Shown: piece by piece, positions 25,594 through 32,612 of the stretch
Position numbering within the stretch: position 1 is the stretch's first letter
Layout of the letters: every line of letters starts with the position of its first letter
Assembly (NCBI GenBank): GCA_943370145.1
Contig: CALRPY020000047.1
Span: forward strand, 1 to 33,635
Direction of reading: 5' to 3'
Source of the DNA: Ga0077536 sp943370145
GTDB taxonomy: Bacteria; Pseudomonadota; Gammaproteobacteria; Ga0077536
DNA length: 33,635 bases
Program-made: the position numbers and the translations under genes
The notes under the pieces: model-generated
The model's database searches: none
What the model was told of the DNA's origin: nothing
What the model saw: the letters and a program-made list of their open reading frames with translations, nothing else

Positions 25594-27036
25594 TTGGATT
25601 CCCTCTATCACCACAGTTTCAAAGACATGATGAATGACGTCGTGGCGGCCGGGAGCTGCTGCGAATGCGGCAGCTGCGTGCTGGTGTGCCCGCACAACGT
25701 CATCGAATATGTCGACGGCAAACCGAAACAGACGGCCAAGGAATCGGCGGCGTTCGACTATTGCGGCATCAGTGAGGGCGTCGGTTGCGACGTCTGCGCG
25801 TCGGTGTGCCCGCGCCTGTGGCCGCGCGAGCAGCATCTCAAGGGCGTGACCTTCGGCAGCGGCGAAGAACGCGGCTACGAGGGCATCTTCGGCGTCTACC
25901 GCCACATCTTCGTCGCGCGGACGAAGCAGGAAGACGTGCTCGAGCGCGCACAGGACGGTGGCATCGTCACCGGGCTGCTCGCGTGGGCGCGCGAGGCCGG
26001 CCACATCGACGGCGCTGTCGTGTCGGCGGTGGGCGAGGGTGACGACCCCTGCTTTCCGACGCCGAAGGTCGCGACGACGGTGGACCAGATCAAGGCCAGC
26101 TCGTCGAGCTGGTACACCTACTGCCCGAATCCGCTCGCGCTCGAGCAGGTCAAGGAACAGGACTTGAAGCAGGTCGCCTTCGTCGGCGTTCCCTGCCAGA
26201 TCACGCCGCTGCGCAAGATGGAATATATCGACCCGAGCATCCTGCTCGCGGCGAAGAAGAAGCCGCAGATCGTCACCCGCCAGCGCGGTTTCCTCAAGGG
26301 CTACCAGGAGCGCGTCGCGTTCAGCGTCGGCCTGTTCTGCACCGAGGTGTTCCGTCCCGAGTTGATGACCGAGCGCATCGAGCAGCAGATGGGCATCCCG
26401 CTGACCGAGGTGTCGAAGTTCAACGTCAAGGGTGAGGTGCTCATCTACAAGAAGGCCGGCGGCGTGGAGACCATTCCGCTCGAGGAGGCCATGCAGGAAT
26501 ACCAGCGCCCGGAATGCCATCACTGCGGGGATTTCTCGGCCGAGATGGCCGATATCGCCTGTGGCGGCGTGGGCACCGATCGCGCGACGATCGTTGTGCT
26601 GCGCACGCAGAAGGCGGTCGACATCTGGCGTGCGTACGAGGCCAGCGGCCGCGTCGAGGTGTGGCCGATCGAAGCGAACAAGAAGGCCTGGAACATCCTG
26701 CAGCGTCTGGCCCGTCGCCAGCGCGAACGCGTGCCGGCCGGGCCGCTGCGCGGCGGCACGGCGGCGGAACTCGGCGACTACCATCCGAAGCAGGAAGCTG
26801 ACATCGCCGCCGCGATGATTGCGCAGACCGCGAAGCCCGCCGCCGAGATCGAGGCCTGCCTCGACGTCGCCTACAACGGCGCCGCGCGTCCGCAGGAAAT
26901 CGTCGCCTATGTCGGCGGCCTGCCGATCCCGGGCGAGCCGCCGGAACCGGCGGAAGGCGAAAAGCGCAAGCTGCCGCCGCCGCCGAAGCCGGAACAGGGC
27001 GGCGCGTCACCCTGCTGGACGCCGGCAGCGAGCTGA
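25594..27036 (+). CDS. FrhB-family iron-sulfur flavoprotein (coenzyme F420 hydrogenase/dehydrogenase beta-type)
   Basis: Oxidoreductase of 480 residues related to the beta subunit of F420-reducing enzymes. Two [4Fe-4S] sites are visible at the N-terminus: Cys22/25/28 with Cys32-Pro, and Cys65/68 with Cys72-Pro (Cys57 nearby). The FrhB N-domain (RAQDGGIVTGLLAWA), the central GVPCQITPLRKM and GLFCTEVF segments and a later ECHHCGDFSAEMADIACGG motif follow in family order. The last 50 residues are Pro/Glu/Lys-rich. The start is TTG 25594, 6 bases after AGGAG, with no better ATG before the first cysteine motif except internal ones. Members in bacteria may use F420 or only FAD and Fe-S clusters, so the electron carrier is unknown. 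The luciferase-like gene downstream fits a flavin/deazaflavin pathway. Confidence 0.85.
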   Translation: MDSLYHHSFKDMMNDVVAAGSCCECGSCVLVCPHNVIEYVDGKPKQTAKESAAFDYCGISEGVGCDVCASVCPRLWPREQHLKGVTFGSGEERGYEGIFGVYRHIFVARTKQEDVLERAQDGGIVTGLLAWAREAGHIDGAVVSAVGEGDDPCFPTPKVATTVDQIKASSSSWYTYCPNPLALEQVKEQDLKQVAFVGVPCQITPLRKMEYIDPSILLAAKKKPQIVTRQRGFLKGYQERVAFSVGLFCTEVFRPELMTERIEQQMGIPLTEVSKFNVKGEVLIYKKAGGVETIPLEEAMQEYQRPECHHCGDFSAEMADIACGGVGTDRATIVVLRTQKAVDIWRAYEASGRVEVWPIEANKKAWNILQRLARRQRERVPAGPLRGGTAAELGDYHPKQEADIAAAMIAQTAKPAAEIEACLDVAYNGAARPQEIVAYVGGLPIPGEPPEPAEGEKRKLPPPPKPEQGGASPCWTPAAS

Positions 27037-27043
27037 CGAACTG

Positions 27044-27112
27044 CCCTCACCCGCGCTGCGCGCGGCCTCTCCCGGGGCGGGAGAGGTCGACGCCGAAGGC
27101 GGCGGGTGAGGG
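27044..27112. repeat. REP-like palindromic element
   Basis: Nested inverted repeats: outer arms CCCTCACCCGC (27044-27054) and GCGGGTGAGGG (27102-27112), inner arms CCTCTCCC (27066-27073) and GGGAGAGG (27079-27086). It lies 8 bases after the FrhB-family stop. Sequences of this CCCTCACCC/CCTCTCCC type recur between genes in many proteobacteria, so a genome-wide family is likely; only one copy is in this window. Confidence 0.65.
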
Positions 27113-27185
27113 ACGCGCCAGTTGGCGCTGCGCGCTGTTTCTCCAGAGGGGGAAGGGGAAGATCCGGTTCTCGCCCGCACCCTGT

Positions 27186-27215
27186 TTCACCGCTCCCGCT
27201 TGCGGGCTAGGTGAA
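27186..27215. repeat. Second palindrome of the FrhB-luciferase gap
   Basis: TTCACC pairs with GGTGAA and CCCGC with GCGGG inside it, with a small internal bulge. It is followed by a run of A on the plus strand, so it could act as a terminator only for minus-strand transcripts. Together with the element at 27044-27112 it fills most of the 233-base gap, which otherwise shows a small TGTGCC-N7-GGCACA dyad (27223-27241). Confidence 0.45.
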
Positions 27216-27269
27216 GAAAAAATGTGCCGGCTTGTGGCACACTCGGGCCGTCCAACCGGAGGAACCGCG

Positions 27270-28379
27270 ATGAAGTTCGGGTTGATCTACGAGCTGTCCA
27301 CGCCGCGCCCGTTCACGCGTGAGACGCAGAAGGAAGTCTTCGAGAACGCGATCGAACAGACCAGGCTGGCCGATGAGCTTGGTTTTTCCAGCGTCTGGTG
27401 CGTCGAGCATCACTTCCTCGAGGAGTACAGCCACGCGAGCTGTCCCGACATGTTCCTGACCGCGGTCGCGCGCGAGACGAAGCAGATCCGCCTCGGCTTC
27501 GGCATCGCGACCTGCGTGCCTGAACTCCACCACCCGATCCGCCTCGCCGAGAAGGCCGCCTTCCTCGACATCCTGTCGGGCGGGCGCGTCGAGTTCGGCA
27601 CCGGCCGCACGTCGACGTGGAACGAGCTCGGTGGCTTCAATGCCTGTGTCGACGACACCAAGCGCAGCTGGGACGAGTACTGCCGCGTCATCCCGCAGAT
27701 GTGGCTCAATGAACGCTACGGCTACGAGGGCACGTTCCATACGATGCCCGAGCGCAACGTGCTGCCCAAGCCGTGGCAGGACCCGCACCCGCCGATGTGG
27801 GTCGCGGTGACCGGACATGGCACCGAACTCGACGCCGCGGACCGTGGCATGGGTGCGCTGATCCTGTCGATTGCCGATGTCGAACGGAACATCCCGCGCT
27901 TCGCGGCCTACCGCGAACACATCAAGCGCTGCGAACCGGTCGGCGCTTTCGTCAACGACCAGATCGCCGTCGCGAACTGGCTGTTCTGCCACGAGGACCG
28001 CGACTACGCGTGGCAGCGTGGCGAGGAGATGGTGGCCACCTTCGGCTACATGGCCGGCCAGACCGTCGAGATCTCCGAAGCCTACCCGGCGAGCAACTAC
28101 ACCGCGATCGGCCTGCTCGGCACGCTGCGTCCCGATCCGCACGCGCCCGACCAGCAGAAGCCGCTCGCGAGCGGGCTCTGCTTCGGGGATCCGGCGCAGC
28201 TGATCGAAACCGTCGGGCGCTGGGAGGCTGCGGGCGCGGACCACCTCGTGTTCATGATCCAGGCCCGCGAGACCGTGCGCCAGCAGGAGGTCATGGACAG
28301 CCTGCGCCTGTTCGCGCGCGAGGTCATGCCGCACTTTTCCGGGCACAGGCCGGCGCGCGCCGCGGCAGGTGCGCAATGA
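27270..28379 (+). CDS. Luciferase-like (LLM class) flavin-dependent monooxygenase
   Basis: TIM-barrel oxidoreductase of 369 residues using reduced FMN or F420. The N-terminus MKFGLIYELSTPRPF, the ADELGFSSVWCVEHHFLEEYS stretch, PIRLAEKAAFLDILSGGRVEFG with the family GRxxxG pattern, and PPMWVAVTGHG near the middle are all typical of the bacterial luciferase superfamily. GGAGGAA precedes the ATG. Its stop overlaps the next start (ATGA), so it is coupled to the decarboxylase-like gene. The substrate is unknown; the FrhB-family gene upstream could provide the reduced cofactor. Confidence 0.9.
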   Translation: MKFGLIYELSTPRPFTRETQKEVFENAIEQTRLADELGFSSVWCVEHHFLEEYSHASCPDMFLTAVARETKQIRLGFGIATCVPELHHPIRLAEKAAFLDILSGGRVEFGTGRTSTWNELGGFNACVDDTKRSWDEYCRVIPQMWLNERYGYEGTFHTMPERNVLPKPWQDPHPPMWVAVTGHGTELDAADRGMGALILSIADVERNIPRFAAYREHIKRCEPVGAFVNDQIAVANWLFCHEDRDYAWQRGEEMVATFGYMAGQTVEISEAYPASNYTAIGLLGTLRPDPHAPDQQKPLASGLCFGDPAQLIETVGRWEAAGADHLVFMIQARETVRQQEVMDSLRLFAREVMPHFSGHRPARAAAGAQ

Positions 28380-29137
28380 AGCCAGAACTTCTCTACGGCC
28401 ACCGTCCCGCGAGCGACTACCGCTACGCCGGAACGGGCATCGACACTTCGCTCGTCACCGAAATCGCGCTCACCAACGTGCAGGTGCACTACACGCTGTT
28501 CGAGGTGCCGATGCAGACGGCGCTGGCCTGCCTGCCCGTCAGTCTTCATCCCGCCATTCCCGCGCATCTCGGCATCACGTTCTGGCGTTGCAATGACGGT
28601 CCGCTCGGCGCCTTCGAATGCGCGTGGCTGGGCCTCGCCTGCCGCACCGGCATCAAGCCGCGACACCTCGTGCACGGCGCGTTCGTGTCGAACGCCGGGG
28701 TCGGGGCCTGGTTGCAGCAGCGCTACGGATTCGACTGCCAGGTAGCCGACGTGCGTTACCGCGAGACCTACGACCGCCTGTCGGCCAGCATCGTGCTCGA
28801 CGGCGCGACGGTGCTCGAGATCGTCACCACGCGCATGCAGCCGGTGGTCGGCGGGGGCGCCTCGGTCAAGTATTCGCCAGCGCTCAACACCGCACGCATC
28901 GACGACGTGCCGCTGATGGTGCAGATGGAGGCGAGCTACGCGTTCAAGCGGGTGATCCGCGGCATCCCCAGGATCCTGCAGTACGATGCCGCTGCACTCG
29001 GCAACGCGCGCATCGAACCGAAATTCGCGATGTCGGGTGCGCATGCGGATGTCGACATCACGCTGCACGCCCCACGCTTCACCGCGGATTTCGCGGTGCC
29101 GGCGGAGCAGGGCGGCGCGCGTAAAATCGCGCGTTGA
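28376..29137 (+). CDS. Acetoacetate-decarboxylase-like protein, function unknown
   Basis: A 253-residue protein that I place, with moderate confidence, in the acetoacetate decarboxylase-like fold. Supporting features are LACLPVSLHPAIPAHLGITF, the GPLGAFECAWLGLACRTGI segment, the GAFVSNAGVGAWLQQRYGF stretch and alternating beta-strands to the end. The Schiff-base lysine of true acetoacetate decarboxylases is not evident in the corresponding region, so simple decarboxylation is doubtful. It is translationally coupled to the luciferase-like gene and probably acts on the same substrate or product. Confidence 0.55.
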   Translation: MKPELLYGHRPASDYRYAGTGIDTSLVTEIALTNVQVHYTLFEVPMQTALACLPVSLHPAIPAHLGITFWRCNDGPLGAFECAWLGLACRTGIKPRHLVHGAFVSNAGVGAWLQQRYGFDCQVADVRYRETYDRLSASIVLDGATVLEIVTTRMQPVVGGGASVKYSPALNTARIDDVPLMVQMEASYAFKRVIRGIPRILQYDAAALGNARIEPKFAMSGAHADVDITLHAPRFTADFAVPAEQGGARKIAR

Positions 29138-29194
29138 AGCGCGGCGGGCGGGTCTCTTCCCGCCGCTCATCGATAACCGACAGGAGCCATGCAG

Positions 29195-29569
29195 ATGACC
29201 AGTGACCTGAATGAAATCCGCACCGCCGCGGAGACCTATCTCGACGGCCTGTACGAGGGCGACGTCGCCAAGCTCGGCGCCGTCTTCCATCCCACCTGCG
29301 CGCTAACCGCGATCGTCGACGGCAAGCTGTCGATCATTCCGCGCGACCAGTGGTTCGAGCTCGTGAAGAACCGCGAGTCACCGCAGGCCGCCGGTAAGGC
29401 GCGCGACGACATGATCCTCGCGATCGATCTCATCGGGCCCGAGATGGCGCACGTGAAGCTGAAGTGCGCCGTGCCGCCGCGTTACTTCACCGACATCCTG
29501 TCCTTCCTGAAGATCGACGGGCGCTGGCAGATTGCGCAGAAGGTGTACCGGGTCGACGTGCGGTCTTGA
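29195..29569 (+). CDS. NTF2-like / lumazine-binding-type small protein
   Basis: A 124-residue alpha+beta protein of the NTF2-like superfamily (putative lumazine-binding subgroup). AAETYLDGLYEGDVAKLGAVFHP at the start, the central PRDQWFELVKNRES and the closing FLKIDGRWQIAQKVYRV segments are typical. Two ATGs compete (29189 and 29195); the second lies 8 bases after AGGAG and is preferred. It is the last gene of the plus-strand set and may be a small enzyme or ligand-binding partner. Confidence 0.8.
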   Translation: MTSDLNEIRTAAETYLDGLYEGDVAKLGAVFHPTCALTAIVDGKLSIIPRDQWFELVKNRESPQAAGKARDDMILAIDLIGPEMAHVKLKCAVPPRYFTDILSFLKIDGRWQIAQKVYRVDVRS

Positions 29570-29590
29570 TCGGTAAGCTCCGTTTTATCT

Positions 29591-29713
29591 ACCACGGAGG
29601 ACACGGAGACGGAAGAAACGAAAGCGCACCGGTTTCGATCGGTCCCTGCAGCAGGAGCGCAAATCATCCTCCGCTCCACCACGGTTCCCCGTGAACTCCG
29701 TGATCTCCGTGGT
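29591..29713. repeat. Large inverted repeat between convergent genes, likely bidirectional terminator
   Basis: The left arm ACCACGGAGGACACGGAG (29591-29608) and the reverse complement of the right arm (29696-29713) match at 16 of 18 bases. Each arm holds the tandem unit CACGGAG. Outside the arms lie TTTTAT on the left and seven A residues on the right, that is T-runs for leftward and rightward transcripts respectively in the form of U/A tracts. It fills the 167-base gap between the NTF2-like gene and the amidohydrolase. The CACGGAG repeat type is found between genes in various bacteria, so it may be mobile or dispersed. Confidence 0.6.
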
Positions 29714-29736
29714 AAAAAAACAGGCCCTCAAACTGG

Positions 29737-31419
29737 TCAGCAGCGCCCCGAGCGCAATACCCGTCCAGCCCGCGCGCCGCTGTCCCGGCCGCGCTCGAAC
29801 AGCGGCACGCCGTTGACGATCGTGTACTCGATGCCGGTGGCGGGCACCACGAGGCGACGACCGCCACCCGGGAGGTCGTTGCGCATCTCGCCGCGCTTCT
29901 TCGAGCCCACCGTCGCGAGATCGAAGATCGCGAAATCCGCCGCCATGCCCGGCGCAATGCTGCCGCGCTCCGTGATGCCGAAGAAGGCCGCGGGTTCCGT
30001 CGTCAGACGCTTGACCGCGTGCTCGAGCGTGAGCGCCTGCTTGTCGCGCACCCAGGTGCCGAGCAGGTAGGTCGCATAGCCCGCGTCGCAGAACATGTCG
30101 ACGTGCGCGCCGCCGTCCGAGAACCCAATCATCGTGCGCGGATCGCAGATGAGGTCCGGCGTCCGGCTCTCGTCCGAGTTGAACAGCTCGTAGGTGAACT
30201 GCATCGCGAGCCCGTCTTCGAGCACGAGATCGAGGAATGTATCGACGTCGTCGCGGCCGCGCTCGCGCGCGACGTCGGCGACGCTGCGGCCGAGCAGCGG
30301 CGACAGCGCCGGATTTCCGACCTCGTGGACGATCATCAGGCGCCAGTCGCCGGTGAAGATGTTCGGCGTCTTGAGCGCGTCGCGGAACTGGTCGCGGAAC
30401 CCGGGTTCGCGGTAGATCGCGGACTGCTCCTCGACACTGCGGTTGAACACCCTGTTCCAGCACGCCATGTTCGCGAACATGAAAGGCTTGCGCAGATCGA
30501 GCTGCACGATCAGCGGCCGGCAGGACACCTGCGGCACGGCGCCGCGTGCGTGCAGCGGGGCCATGCGATCGAGCGTGCGCAGCGGCGCTTCCGGATTGTC
30601 GACGCGGTTCAGCAGCGCGAGCCAGGTCACGGGCCGTCCGCTCTCGCGCAGCAGCAGGTCCATCAACGCGTACTCCGCATCGTCGACCACCGACACTTCG
30701 TTGGTCAGCGAGACCTCGATCGTGCCGCGGCCGAGGTCGCGCAGCACGTTCGCATAGGCCTTGAGTTCGTCGTGGCTCGCGTTGCGGCAGGCGAGCGGGC
30801 GACCCTGGTAGCCGATGTGCTGGGCCGCATTGGTCGTCGTGAAGCCGAAGGCCCCGGCGTCCATCGCCTCGCGCAGCAGCGATGCAATCTCGCTCGTCTC
30901 CGCCGTTGTTGCCGCGCGCTCCATCGACTCCTCGCCCAGCACGTAGTGGCGGAACGGGGTCAGCGCGGCGTAGAAGCCGAGGTTCAGGCCAGGTCCGCGC
31001 CGCGCCGCAGCGTCCATGTATTCCGGAAAGGTTTCCCAGTCCCAGGTCACACCCTTCGCCAGCACGTCGAACGGAATGGCCTCGACGTTCACGAGGTCCC
31101 AGGCCGCGATTTCTCGCGCCCCAGGGCGGCAGGGCGCGAGGCCCACGCCGCAGTTACCCATGATCACGGTGGTGATGCCGTGCCAGCACGAGGACGTCGG
31201 CAGCGTGTCCCAGCAGATCTGCGCGTCGTAATGCGTATGCGGATCGATGAAGCCCGGCGCAACGACGAGATCGCTGGCGTCGATCGTGCGCGCGGCGTGG
31301 CCGTCGACCTTCCCCACCTCGGTGATGATGCCATCGCTCACGGCGATGTCCGCATGGAAGCGCGGCGCGCCGGTGCCGTCCACCACGATGCCGTTCCTGA
31401 TCACGAGGTCATGGGCCAT
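29737..31419 (-). CDS. D-aminoacylase / N-acyl-D-amino-acid deacylase-type amidohydrolase
   Basis: Metal-dependent amidohydrolase of 560 residues. The N-terminal MAHDLVIRNGIVVDGTG and the metal motif PGFIDPHTHYDAQICWD (His-x-His), the GNCGVGLAPCRPG segment, FGFTTTNAAQH, a later IVHEVGN, the SDGGAHVDMF motif with the catalytic Asp and C-terminal GSIAPGMAADFAIFDL are typical of the D-aminoacylase family. AAGGAGAG (31427-31434) gives a clear ribosome site. It hydrolyses N-acyl amide bonds or related cyclic amides; substrate unknown. The 256 bases upstream to nrtS hold no gene that I can support. Confidence 0.9.
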   Translation of the reverse strand: MAHDLVIRNGIVVDGTGAPRFHADIAVSDGIITEVGKVDGHAARTIDASDLVVAPGFIDPHTHYDAQICWDTLPTSSCWHGITTVIMGNCGVGLAPCRPGAREIAAWDLVNVEAIPFDVLAKGVTWDWETFPEYMDAAARRGPGLNLGFYAALTPFRHYVLGEESMERAATTAETSEIASLLREAMDAGAFGFTTTNAAQHIGYQGRPLACRNASHDELKAYANVLRDLGRGTIEVSLTNEVSVVDDAEYALMDLLLRESGRPVTWLALLNRVDNPEAPLRTLDRMAPLHARGAVPQVSCRPLIVQLDLRKPFMFANMACWNRVFNRSVEEQSAIYREPGFRDQFRDALKTPNIFTGDWRLMIVHEVGNPALSPLLGRSVADVARERGRDDVDTFLDLVLEDGLAMQFTYELFNSDESRTPDLICDPRTMIGFSDGGAHVDMFCDAGYATYLLGTWVRDKQALTLEHAVKRLTTEPAAFFGITERGSIAPGMAADFAIFDLATVGSKKRGEMRNDLPGGGRRLVVPATGIEYTIVNGVPLFERGRDSGARAGRVLRSGRC

Positions 31420-31675
31420 GCTGCAGCTCTCCTTCAGGGTGTCCGGCTATCTTAAGCAGACCTCGCATGCCGGCGATACCCGCGCGTGAATATGTGCGGT
31501 GCAGCGAATCGGCGGGATTCCGCGCGCCCCGAGCGTCCGAGAGCACGAGCCCTCGAGCGTCGGCAGGCCGGAGCCAACCCGCCGCGGAAGGCCGGGATGC
31601 CATTCGCAAGGATGACGCTGCAGCGCCGAAGTGCCATCGCGACGGTCAACGACGTGACAGGCTCCTGCCGCAATC

Positions 31676-31936
31676 TCAGCCCGGTTCACTGTCCCGTGTG
31701 CGGGACATTTCGTTGGCCGTGGCGCTGTAGGTCGCCACGCAAAACGGCACCAGGTAGTTCAGGCACACGTGAGGCCACGATACCGGCGCCGCGCCGAGGA
31801 AATTCGCGCCCTGGTTGATGAGGTTCAGCACCGAGCCCACGCACAGCGCGATGCGCAGCGCGTTACGGAGGATGCGAGCCTGGCTCGCAAGTTCGAAGAA
31901 GCGCCTGAACGAAGCGGTGCTGGAAGTCGGATTCAT
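31676..31936 (-). CDS. nrtS: NrtS-type small nitrate/nitrite transporter
   Basis: Small membrane protein of 86 residues with two hydrophobic helices. The segment ALRIALCVGSVLNLINQG followed by NYLVPFCVATYSATAN matches the NrtS family, first described as a nitrate/nitrite transporter in cyanobacteria. I chose ATG 31936 because it starts just before the conserved part; longer in-frame readings would place the start beyond the predicted sigma-54 transcription start. It has a sigma-54-like promoter at 32015-32029, which fits a nitrogen-supply role. Ribosome site is weak. Confidence 0.72.
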   Translation of the reverse strand: MNPTSSTASFRRFFELASQARILRNALRIALCVGSVLNLINQGANFLGAAPVSWPHVCLNYLVPFCVATYSATANEMSRTRDSEPG

Positions 31937-32014
31937 GGCGGACTCATCGCTTTCGAAGTCGTCGAAGTTCTCGCAATGCCGCGCACGTGCCGGGCGCACG
32001 ATCATCCATGGGTT

Positions 32015-32029
32015 GCACGCAAGGTGCCA
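32015..32029 (-). promoter_or_regulatory. Sigma-54-like promoter of nrtS
   Basis: On the minus strand TGGCAC-CTTGC-GTGC matches the consensus TGGCAC-N5-TTGC at 9 of 10 positions with the required GG-N10-GC spacing. The predicted start at about 32003 leaves a leader of roughly 67 bases before the nrtS ATG, close to the 63 bases seen for the permease-kinase. No full NtrC dyad was found upstream. Confidence 0.6.
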
Positions 32030-32087
32030 GGGGCCGGGACGTCCGCGCGCGGCGGCGGGTCGGGGAATGTCTTCCTGCACCGCGGTC

Positions 32088-32489
32088 TCAGTCGATTTCC
32101 CCCCCTCGCGTCACCCAGTTGGCCAGCGCGGCCGCAAATTCCCGCTCGAAGAAAGCCTGGGCCTGTGGACCGGTCTCGGCGCCGTCGTGATGGCCCAGGC
32201 GGGTGGCGAGTTCGAAAAACCCCGGTGCCGGCAGGCCGCCGCGCCAGCGGCTGACGACCAGTGCCGCGATCATCGGCACGCCGGCCGCCGTGTCCTCGCG
32301 CATCAGCACTTCGAGTGCGTTCGTCAGCTGGTGGATCGTGTTCGGCGGCTCCAGCGCCAGCGACTTCGCGAGGCTGCGATAGGTCACCGGCAGCGCCGCG
32401 GGATCGAGCTTGCGCAGGAACTCCCGCGTGCGCGCCGCGAGCGCCAGGTCGCGAGGGTCGGGTTCGTGGTGCGTGTGGGCAGCTGACAT
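32088..32489 (-). CDS. Conserved hypothetical protein
   Basis: A 133-residue cytoplasmic protein with a compact, conserved-looking core: PVTYRSLAKSL, PPNTIHQLTNALEVLMREDTA-type helix, then AALVVSRWRGGLPAPGFFEL and a closing helical FFEREFAAALANWV. The first half resembles a small helix-turn-helix-like segment, which suggests nucleic-acid binding, but I cannot name a family. ATG 32489 starts just before a His-rich stretch (HTHHEPD); the ribosome site is weak. It lies 123 bases from the protease stop, on the same strand. Confidence 0.7.
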   Translation of the reverse strand: MSAAHTHHEPDPRDLALAARTREFLRKLDPAALPVTYRSLAKSLALEPPNTIHQLTNALEVLMREDTAAGVPMIAALVVSRWRGGLPAPGFFELATRLGHHDGAETGPQAQAFFEREFAAALANWVTRGGEID

Positions 32490-32612
32490 GATCGTTGCCG
32501 GGCATCGTGTGCCTGCGATCTCACGGCATGCGTGGCGCAGTGTCCAGCCTCGAATGGCCGTTGCCCGCGTGTCCATGCATGGGGAGCAGGTCGGGCTGCG
32601 GCGCAAGCCGGT

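Noticed and set aside
27235..27240. TGGCAC as a possible sigma-54 -24 element before the luciferase-like gene
   Set aside because: The nearest GC falls one base short of the required spacing and the TTGC element is absent.
30019..31455. Long plus-strand open frame (478 codons) opposite the amidohydrolase
   Set aside because: Composition is typical of an antisense shadow (His/Gln/Arg/Val-rich without domains); the minus strand encodes a full amidohydrolase with metal motifs and ribosome site.
31631..31636. TGGCAC on the minus strand before the amidohydrolase
   Set aside because: No GC at the correct distance; the neighbouring TTGACC also lacks a matching -10 hexamer.
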